The notes under the pieces: generated by a model | What the model was told of the DNA's origin: nothing | Seen by the model: the letters and a program-made list of their open reading frames with translations, nothing else | Database searches by the model: none | In this document: positions 21,445 through 26,375 of the stretch, piece by piece | Layout of the letters: every line of letters begins with the position of its first letter | Numbering within the stretch: position 1 is the first letter of the stretch | NCBI GenBank assembly: GCA_005788585.1 | Contig: SYBY01000470.1 | Span: 1-26,375, forward strand | Reading direction: 5' to 3' | Source of the DNA: Actinomycetota bacterium | Lineage (GTDB): Bacteria > Actinomycetota > Thermoleophilia > Solirubrobacterales > Solirubrobacteraceae | DNA length: 26,375 nt | Position numbers and translations under genes: made by a program

Positions 21445-22227
21445 ATGAGTTCTCGAGCAGAGGAGAAGGCCGCCCGCCGCGCAGAGCGCGAGGCGGCCCA
21501 GGCGAAGCAGCAGGCGTCCGCCCAGCGCAAGAAGCGGCTGTCGATCCTCGGCGGGGTCGTGGCACTGGCCGCCGTCGTGGTCGTCGGCGCGATCCTGATC
21601 AGCCAGTCCGGCACCGAGGACAGCGAGCCCGGCGGCTCGGCGGAGGGCAAGGCGGCAGCCGCGCTCGTCGGCGGGATCGCGCAGGACGGCCTGGCGCTCG
21701 GTGACCCCGACGCCCCGCTGACCATCGAGGAGTACGTCGACTTCCAGTGTCCCTTCTGCGGCCAGTTCAGCCGTGAGGTGTTCCCGACCGTGCTCGAGGA
21801 GTACGTGCGCACCGGCAAGGCGCGCGTCGTGCTGAAGCCGCTGACCTTCCTCGGCGAGGACTCCGTCACCGCCGCCCGCTTCGCCGTCGCGGCGGGCGAG
21901 CAGAAGCGGACGTGGCAGTTCACCGAGGCGTTCTCCGCACAGCAGGGTGAGGAGAACTCGGGCTACGTCACCGACGACTTCCTCCGCGCGGTCGCCGCCG
22001 ACGCCGGGGTCGACTACGACGCCGCCGTCGAGGCGCAGGGCAGCGAAGCGGTGACGAAGACCCTGAACGACGCGCAGCTCGAGGCCAGCCGTAAGGGCCG
22101 GGACTCGACGCCGTCCTTCGCCATGGGGCCGACCGGCGGGGAGATCGAGGCGGTCGACGCCAACCCGCTCGACATCGGGGAGTTCACCGAGCAGATCGAC
22201 GAGCAGCTGGCGGCGGCCGAGAAGTGA
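21445..22227 (+). CDS. Membrane-anchored DsbA-like thiol-disulfide oxidoreductase
   Basis: A 260-residue protein. A charged cytoplasmic N-terminus of about 30 residues rich in Glu, Ala, Arg and Lys precedes one membrane helix (about 32-54). An extracytoplasmic thioredoxin-fold domain follows, with the active site VDFQCPFCGQFS (Cys102, Cys105) and the cis-Pro loop DSTPSFAMGP. It should oxidise cysteines in exported proteins. The next gene, a VKOR homolog overlapping by GTGA, would re-oxidise it. The secreted lipases nearby have paired Cys near their mature N-termini and are possible substrates, which is inference. Confidence 0.93.
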   Translation: MSSRAEEKAARRAEREAAQAKQQASAQRKKRLSILGGVVALAAVVVVGAILISQSGTEDSEPGGSAEGKAAAALVGGIAQDGLALGDPDAPLTIEEYVDFQCPFCGQFSREVFPTVLEEYVRTGKARVVLKPLTFLGEDSVTAARFAVAAGEQKRTWQFTEAFSAQQGEENSGYVTDDFLRAVAADAGVDYDAAVEAQGSEAVTKTLNDAQLEASRKGRDSTPSFAMGPTGGEIEAVDANPLDIGEFTEQIDEQLAAAEK

Positions 22228-22673
22228 GCGAGCGCGCGCTGCGCATCGTCATCGGGGTCCTGAGCGTCGTCGGCATCGGCGTCGCCGGGTACCTCACGTA
22301 CGTCCACTACGCCGACATCGAGCCGATCTGCACGGCCGGCGGCGAGGGCGGCTGCGCGAAGGTCCAGGCCTCGGACCAGTCCGAGCTCCTGGGCCTGCCC
22401 GTCGCGCTGCTGGGCCTTGGCGCGTACATCACGCTGCTCATCTGCGCGGTGCTGACGACGGAGTGGGCGCGCATGCTGGGCGCGCTGACCGCGCTCATCG
22501 GGGTGGGCTTCAGCGCCTACCTCACGTACGAGTCGGTCTTCCAGATCGAAGCCACGTGCCAGTGGTGTCTGACCAGCAGCACGATCATGGTCTTCATGGC
22601 CGGGCTGTGCACGTGGCGGCTGCTGCGGGCGCCGGTGGACGGCGCCCGCAGCGACGAGCTGCCAGTCGGCTAG
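22224..22673 (+). CDS. Bacterial VKOR, DsbA-reoxidising membrane protein
   Basis: A 149-residue integral membrane protein with four predicted helices (about 8-28, 58-78, 84-105, 115-135). The loop pair Cys36 and Cys44 (EPICTAGGEGGCAKVQAS) and the active-site CQWC (Cys112, Cys115) are the four cysteines expected of vitamin K epoxide reductase family enzymes, which pass electrons from DsbA to a quinone. The GTG start overlaps dsbA as GTGA. Its stop lies in CTAG, shared with the stop of the convergent secreted protein. Confidence 0.94.
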   Translation: MSERALRIVIGVLSVVGIGVAGYLTYVHYADIEPICTAGGEGGCAKVQASDQSELLGLPVALLGLGAYITLLICAVLTTEWARMLGALTALIGVGFSAYLTYESVFQIEATCQWCLTSSTIMVFMAGLCTWRLLRAPVDGARSDELPVG

Positions 22674-23725
22674 CGCGCCTGACCCTTGACGGTCGCGACG
22701 CCGAGCGTGACCTGCGGCACGGTCGTGTTGAGCGCGCCGCTCAGCGCCGAGGCACCCGCGGCGTTGACCTTGGCGACGACGTTGCTGACCGTCACGTTGC
22801 GGCCGCTGACCTGGACCCGGGCGTTGGACGCGTCGAGATCGACGGCCGGGGCGGGCGTGCCGCCGTTGACCTGGAGCAGGAGCTTCGGGAGCTGGATGTC
22901 GAAGTTCGTCAGCTCCACGCGGGTCGCGCCGGCCGTGAGGCTGATGCCGCCGCTGTGCTGGATCGAGCCGGCGAGGGTCTTGGCGTTGACCTTGCCGCCC
23001 GTGATCGGGAACGACGCGGTCGTGCCGGCCAGCGTCGCCGGCGCGATGATGCCCGGCGAGACGCCGAGGCCGCCGAGCGCCGCGAGCGTGCCCCCGTCCA
23101 GGGCGAGGTCCGTCTGGCCGCCGGCGAAGATGATCTCACCGAACTTCGCCTCGCTGCGCACCGTGCCGAGCTTCAGGCCGCTCTTGAAGAGCTTCACGCC
23201 GAAGTAGCGGTTCAGCGCGGTCGCGCCGGTGCCGTTCAGCGACGCGACGATGCCGCTCGCGCCCGTGTTGATGCCCGTCCGCTTGATCTTCGCCTTGCTC
23301 GTGTTCAGCGAGATGATCGTCGCGCGGGAGCCGCCGTTGACCACGGCGCTCAGCGTCGAGCGCGAGCCGACCTTCACCTGGAAGCGGGTGAGCGACAGCG
23401 TCTTGCCGCCGGCACGGAACCGCAGCCCGCCGGTGTGGTTCAGCGTGCCCGCGTACGTCCGGGGATCAAGGGATGAGCCGGACGGGGCGACCGCGAACGT
23501 CAGGCCGCTTCGGCTGTTCTTCGCGGGCTTCACCAGCGAGACGCCGATGCTGTTGGCGCGCAGGACGCGGGCCGTGCCGGTGTCGAGCTTGAGCATCGTC
23601 TGCCCGCTCGCCACATCGGCGCTGGTGTCGGACTGGGCCTGCGCGCCGGGTGCCCCGATGAGGGCGGCGGCCGCGCCGATCGCGACGGCCGAGGCGGCCG
23701 TGCGGCGGATCGTGGTCGAGGTCAT
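22670..23725 (-). CDS. Secreted protein with two long internal repeats, HtaA-like
   Basis: A 351-residue exported protein. The signal peptide is about residues 1-30 (RRTAASAVAIGAAAALIGAP then GAQA-Q). The mature part is beta-rich and made of two units of about 150 residues (about 41-191 and 202-350). Each has LAGxxxHxGGxxxxAG near the middle (YAGTLNHTGGLRFRAG; LAGSIQHSGGISLTAG) and a late AxGxxALxxxxxVxxxxxxLGTVR-like end. No Cys, no membrane anchor and no LPxTG motif is seen. It resembles HtaA-like surface proteins in pattern, but I do not assign haem binding. GGAGG about 10 nt before the ATG is the Shine-Dalgarno. A candidate ECF promoter precedes it. Confidence 0.8.
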   Translation of the reverse strand: MTSTTIRRTAASAVAIGAAAALIGAPGAQAQSDTSADVASGQTMLKLDTGTARVLRANSIGVSLVKPAKNSRSGLTFAVAPSGSSLDPRTYAGTLNHTGGLRFRAGGKTLSLTRFQVKVGSRSTLSAVVNGGSRATIISLNTSKAKIKRTGINTGASGIVASLNGTGATALNRYFGVKLFKSGLKLGTVRSEAKFGEIIFAGGQTDLALDGGTLAALGGLGVSPGIIAPATLAGTTASFPITGGKVNAKTLAGSIQHSGGISLTAGATRVELTNFDIQLPKLLLQVNGGTPAPAVDLDASNARVQVSGRNVTVSNVVAKVNAAGASALSGALNTTVPQVTLGVATVKGQAR

Positions 23726-23769
23726 GGTGCTTGGTCCTCCAGGATGGGAGTTCGGTGCGAACGCTGGGC

Positions 23770-23797
23770 TGTCCGTGGCGAGCGGGCTTGCCGGTTC
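23770..23797 (-). promoter_or_regulatory. Candidate ECF promoter of the secreted repeat protein
   Basis: Minus strand GAACCG, 16 nt, CGGACA. The start point would fall about 38 nt before the ATG, with room for a Shine-Dalgarno. The -35 lies in an 8-bp inverted repeat GTGCGAAC/GTTCGCAC (23755-23762, 23794-23801). Confidence 0.5.
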
Positions 23798-23875
23798 GCA
23801 CGGAGTCGCTCCTGGCGCGGGCGCACTCGCCGGAGCAGGTGGACGCGCCACATTGCGGTCCACCGGACGGGGCCC

Positions 23876-23903
23876 GAACCGTTCGCTCCCCGGCTCCCGT
23901 AGA
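23876..23903 (+). promoter_or_regulatory. Candidate ECF promoter of the sigma/anti-sigma pair
   Basis: GAACCG, 16 nt, CGTAGA, with the same -35 and spacer length as the divergent promoter for the secreted protein. It would give autoregulation and a leader of about 65 nt before the sigma ATG. Confidence 0.5.
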
Positions 23904-23973
23904 TCCCGATGTGGAAGCCAGTCTCCTGTCGCCGCCCACGCAAGCGGCGCGCGAACCCGTCAAGCTCTCGTCC

Positions 23974-24543
23974 ATGACGACTGGGGCTCGACGACCCGAT
24001 CGCGCGGAGAAGAAGCTGGCGGCCCGCCTACGCAAGCGCGACTCCACCGTCATGACCGAGATCTACGAGCACTACGGCCGCCTCACCTACGGGTACCTCG
24101 CCCGCACGCTCGGGGATCCCGCGCAGGCGGAGGACGTCCAGCAGCAGGTCTTCCTCGAGGTCTGGCAGCGCGGCCCGACGTTCGACCCCGCGCGGGCGAG
24201 CGCCGCGACGTGGATCATGACCATCGCGCGCAGCCGCGCCGTCGATCACCTGCGCAAGCGCATCCCCGAGCCCAGGGATCCCGCGGGCTCCCTCGCCGTG
24301 CTGGACCAGCAGTCCGCGGCCAGCCCGGTCGAAGACCTGCACGAGCAGTGGCGGATGGCCGCGCTGCTCGCCGACCTTCCCGAGGAGGAGGCCGAGGTGC
24401 TGCGCATGCGCTTCCACCTCAACCTCAGCCAGAGCGAGATCGCCGAGCGCACCGGGATCGCGCTCGGCACGGTCAAGACGAGAATGGCGCGCGCGCTGGA
24501 GCGCCTGCGCGAAGAACTGGAGTACGAGGAGGTGGCGCAGTGA
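23974..24543 (+). CDS. ECF-family RNA polymerase sigma factor
   Basis: A 189-residue sigma factor with region 2 at about 28-95 (YEHYGRLTYGYLARTLGDPA, then QAEDVQQQVFLEVW and TWIMTIARSRAVDHLRKR) and region 4 at about 125-182 (LADLPEEEAEVLRMRF and the helix-turn-helix SQSEIAERTGIALGTVKTRM). No region 1 or 3 is present, so it is an ECF type, close in look to the SigK group. The ATG gives MTTGARRPDR; a longer open frame upstream looks non-coding. It overlaps the anti-sigma gene by GTGA and diverges from the secreted repeat protein, its likeliest target. Confidence 0.94.
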   Translation: MTTGARRPDRAEKKLAARLRKRDSTVMTEIYEHYGRLTYGYLARTLGDPAQAEDVQQQVFLEVWQRGPTFDPARASAATWIMTIARSRAVDHLRKRIPEPRDPAGSLAVLDQQSAASPVEDLHEQWRMAALLADLPEEEAEVLRMRFHLNLSQSEIAERTGIALGTVKTRMARALERLREELEYEEVAQ

Positions 24544-25175
24544 GCGAGCGCCGCGACATCACCACGGACGACGTGATCCGCAGGCTGCAGCAGCTGCCCG
24601 GCGACGCGTGGCAACCGCCGGACGCCCCGCCGCTGCGCATCGACTTCGGCGCCCTGCCCGACGCGGCACCCGTGCCGGCGGCCTCCGCGCCGCGTGCGCC
24701 GCGTGCCGGGCTGCGCGCCTGGCTGGCCGGCTCGTTCACGTTGCGCCCCGTCACGGCGGCGGCGATGGCCAGCGTGCTGCTGCTCGTCGGCGTGGCCGGC
24801 GGTCTGCTGGTGGCCGGCGGCGACGATGCCCCGGTCCCCGGAGAGCAGGTGCAGCTCGCGGCGCTCCCCGGTGCGCCCGGCGCGACGGCGACGGCCTCGA
24901 TGGGCGGTGACCTCGACGGCATGGCCCTGGAGGTCAGCGGACTGCCCGCCTCCAAGCCCGGGGAGTTCTACGAGCTGTGGGCGCTGAACAGCCCGGACGA
25001 CCTGGCGCCGATCGGCACGTTCCGGGTCGGAGAGGACGGGACGGCCGACGTGCAGTTCGCCCTCGGGATCGACCCGGCGAAGTACGCGGCCCTGGACGTC
25101 AGCGTCGAGCGTGAGGACGGCGACCCGGGCCACTCCGGCGACTCGCTGCTGCGCTCCGAGATCGCGTCGGCCTGA
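24540..25175 (+). CDS. RskA-like membrane anti-sigma factor
   Basis: A 211-residue single-pass protein. A short cytoplasmic N-terminus (about 1-60, Pro/Ala-rich from residue 26) would hold the sigma factor; no HxxxCxxC zinc motif is present. A membrane helix covers about 71-93 (VTAAAMASVLLLVGVAGGLL). The extracytoplasmic C-terminus (about 103-211) carries VSGLPASKPGEFYELWALNS and IGTFRVGEDG, the RskA/anti-sigma-K domain. The GTG start overlaps the sigma stop as GTGA. Signals outside the membrane probably trigger proteolysis and sigma release. Confidence 0.92.
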   Translation: MSERRDITTDDVIRRLQQLPGDAWQPPDAPPLRIDFGALPDAAPVPAASAPRAPRAGLRAWLAGSFTLRPVTAAAMASVLLLVGVAGGLLVAGGDDAPVPGEQVQLAALPGAPGATATASMGGDLDGMALEVSGLPASKPGEFYELWALNSPDDLAPIGTFRVGEDGTADVQFALGIDPAKYAALDVSVEREDGDPGHSGDSLLRSEIASA

Positions 25176-25181
25176 CCCCGG

Positions 25182-25216
25182 TTGCACCGCGGCTCGCGGC
25201 CGGGACATACTGTCCC
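25182..25216 (+). promoter_or_regulatory. Cupin promoter with dyad
   Basis: TTGCAC, 18 nt, CATACT ends 5 nt before the ATG. GGGACA-TAC-TGTCCC (25202-25216) is a 6-bp inverted repeat directly before the start codon and covers the -10, a likely operator. Confidence 0.45.
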
Positions 25217-25750
25217 ATGCTCGAGCCCGGCCAGATCGTGCGCAGCCCCCGCGGGACGGTCGTCGAAGTGCTCGAGAACACGCCCGAGCGCTTCCGGATC
25301 CGTCGCACGTTCCCGCCGGGCACCGGGGCGGGCAAGGCGCACTACCACCTCGACGGCAGCGAGCGGTTCACGGTGATCGAGGGCTCCGCGGTCGGGTCGG
25401 TCGACGGCGAGGACCGTCTGCTGACAGCCGGTGAGGTCATGGAGGTCGCCCCCGCGACGTCGCACGTCCACCCGCACCCGATCGACGGGCGGGCGGTCAT
25501 CGAGCACGAGATCTTTCCGCGGCCCGACTTCGTTCCCGTGTTCTTCGGGTCCTACCTGACGTGGCTCGAGGAGGGGCGCTGCGACGCCCAGGACGAGCCG
25601 ACGATGTCGCAGGTCATGGCGATCCTGCGCGTCGCCCACGGGAACACCTGGGTGACGGGGGTTCCCATCGCCGCGCAGAAGGGCGTGGCGGCCCTTGTCG
25701 GGCGGATGGCCGCGATGCGCGGGTTGCGTCCCGTCGTGCCGAGTCGCTGA
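25217..25750 (+). CDS. Cupin-domain protein
   Basis: A 177-residue protein. The cupin motif 1 is GKAHYHLDGSERFTVIEG (two His and a Glu for metal binding) and motif 2 includes ATSHVHPHPIDG. The second half (VFFGSYLTWLEEGRCDAQDE...VAILRVAHGN) is helical and less clear. Cupins serve as metal enzymes or ligand-binding proteins, so no reaction is assigned. The ATG has no Shine-Dalgarno. It is separate from the anti-sigma gene by about 40 nt and from aconitase by about 70 nt. Confidence 0.85.
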   Translation: MLEPGQIVRSPRGTVVEVLENTPERFRIRRTFPPGTGAGKAHYHLDGSERFTVIEGSAVGSVDGEDRLLTAGEVMEVAPATSHVHPHPIDGRAVIEHEIFPRPDFVPVFFGSYLTWLEEGRCDAQDEPTMSQVMAILRVAHGNTWVTGVPIAAQKGVAALVGRMAAMRGLRPVVPSR

Positions 25751-25776
25751 AAGGTCGGAGAACCGGTCTCGCCGGG

Positions 25777-25782
25777 TAGGGT
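25777..25782 (+). promoter_or_regulatory. -10-like box upstream of aconitase
   Basis: TAGGGT lies about 40 nt before the ATG, giving a normal leader that contains GAGGA 6 nt before the start. No clear -35 is visible. Confidence 0.35.
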
Positions 25783-25821
25783 GGAAGCTCCCACCTGACA
25801 CAGACTTCGCGAGGACCCGAC

Positions 25822-26375
25822 ATGGCCACGAACAGCTTCGACGCTCGCCAGACCCTCACGGTCGGCGACCGCGCGCTGGACATCTATCGCCTCGATGCAC
25901 TCCAGGCCAAGTACGACGTGGCGCGCCTGCCGTTCTCCCTGAAGATCCTGCTGGAGACCCTGCTGCGCACCGAGGGCCAGGGGGCGGTCGACGCCGACGA
26001 CATCGTCGCGCTCGCCACCTGGGACGCGAAGGCCGCGCCCAGCAAGGAGATCGCGTACACGCCCGCGCGCGTGGTGATGCAGGACATCACGGGCGTCCCC
26101 GCGGTCGTCGCCCTCGCCGCGATGCGCGACGCGATGGCCGCGCTCGGCGGCGAGCCCGCGAAGATCGAGCCGCTCGTCCCGGCCGAGCTCGTCATCGACC
26201 ACTCCGTCCAGGTCGACGTCTTCGGGACGCGCGACGCGTTCCTCATCAACGCCGAGAAGGAGTTCCAGCGCAACCGCGAGCGCTACCAGTTTTTGAAATG
26301 GGGCATGCAGGCGTTTGACACCTTCAAGGTCGTCCCGCCCGGCATCGGCATCGTGCATCAGGTGAACCTCGAATA
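25822..26375 (+). CDS. acnA: Aconitate hydratase, N-terminal fragment
   Basis: The first 184 codons are in the window and the gene runs off the end. [15 protein letters not shown] near residues 34-48, [18 protein letters not shown] near 91-108, [13 protein letters not shown] and [20 protein letters not shown], then IVHQVNLE, are typical of monomeric aconitase A/IRP-type proteins. It isomerises citrate and isocitrate in the TCA cycle using a [4Fe-4S] cluster; the cluster cysteines lie beyond the window. GAGGA precedes the ATG by 6 nt. Confidence 0.97.
   Translation, partial: MATNSFDARQTLTVGDRALDIYRLDALQAKYDVARLPFSLKILLETLLRTEGQGAVDADDIVALATWDAKAAPSKEIAYTPARVVMQDITGVPAVVALAAMRDAMAALGGEPAKIEPLVPAELVIDHSVQVDVFGTRDAFLINAEKEFQRNRERYQFLKWGMQAFDTFKVVPPGIGIVHQVNLE

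Noticed and set aside
23731..23973. N-terminal extension of the ECF sigma factor by 81 residues
   Set aside because: The extension would be Pro/Arg-rich without family similarity and would cover the candidate promoter; sigma region 2 starts soon after the chosen ATG.
25208..25213. TACTGT as the -10 of the cupin gene
   Set aside because: It ends only 3 nt before the ATG, too close for a start at the ATG; CATACT, two bases further upstream, fits better.
1..26375. Mobile element, CRISPR array, tRNA or rRNA
   Set aside because: No transposase or integrase motif, regularly spaced repeats, CCA-ended cloverleaf or rRNA-like segment was recognised. The duplicated 10-18.6 kb block has no flanking insertion sequence signs.

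Overview
This window is very GC-rich, gene-dense DNA from an Actinomycetota-type chromosome. Supporting signs are extreme GC at third codon positions, a DsbA/VKOR disulfide pair, an FdhF/YdeP-type molybdoenzyme, a VapBC pair, TetR-controlled exported flavoenzymes and an RskA-like anti-sigma factor. A chemotaxis receptor in such a genome makes a motile Thermoleophilia/Solirubrobacterales member (Patulibacter, Conexibacter or Solirubrobacter type) my best guess. That assignment is inference only. I see no rRNA, tRNA, CRISPR array, transposase or phage gene.

Layout. (1) 1-2.0 kb: the 3' end of a methyl-accepting chemotaxis receptor converges on a Tat-exported berberine-bridge-type FAD oxidoreductase; they share a hairpin terminator. 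(2) 2.1-6.1 kb: molybdenum cofactor (Moco) genes moaE-moaA-moaC, mobA on the opposite strand, and moeA-moaD. (3) 6.1-6.7 kb: a vapBC toxin-antitoxin pair with a dyad operator over its start. (4) 9.5-6.7 kb, minus strand: fdhD-moaB-hexapeptide acetyltransferase-monoacylglycerol-lipase-like hydrolase. (5) 9.6-10.1 kb: a SHOCT-tail protein. (6) 10.1-18.6 kb: a twice-duplicated block. A cholesterol-oxidase-like Tat flavoenzyme divergent from a TetR regulator occurs in two tandem copies about 2.4 kb apart, followed by two tandem secreted lipase-like hydrolases. A short relic of the lipase 3' end lies after the first tetR, so the ancestral unit was oxidase-TetR-lipase. (7) 18.7-20.9 kb: an FdhF/YdeP-family molybdoenzyme, the probable client of the Moco genes and FdhD. 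(8) 20.9-22.7 kb: a DUF427 protein divergent from dsbA-vkor. (9) 22.7-25.2 kb: a secreted two-repeat protein divergent from an ECF sigma/anti-sigma pair, with matching candidate ECF promoters on both sides. (10) 25.2 kb to the end: a cupin protein and the 5' end of aconitase.

How the parts fit. MoaA and MoaC make cPMP, MoaD and MoaE make molybdopterin, MoaB adenylylates it, MoeA inserts Mo, MobA adds GMP and FdhD sulfurates the cofactor for an FDH-type enzyme; a MoaD-activating enzyme is not in the window. The lipase and oxidase block looks like an exported lipid or sterol processing module under TetR control, which is inference. Gene junctions are strikingly compact: five co-directional pairs overlap by exactly GTGA, several convergent pairs overlap at their stop codons, mobA and moeA share one CATG for their divergent starts, and many starts lie 6-8 nt after a TANNNT box with no Shine-Dalgarno, as expected for leaderless mRNAs.
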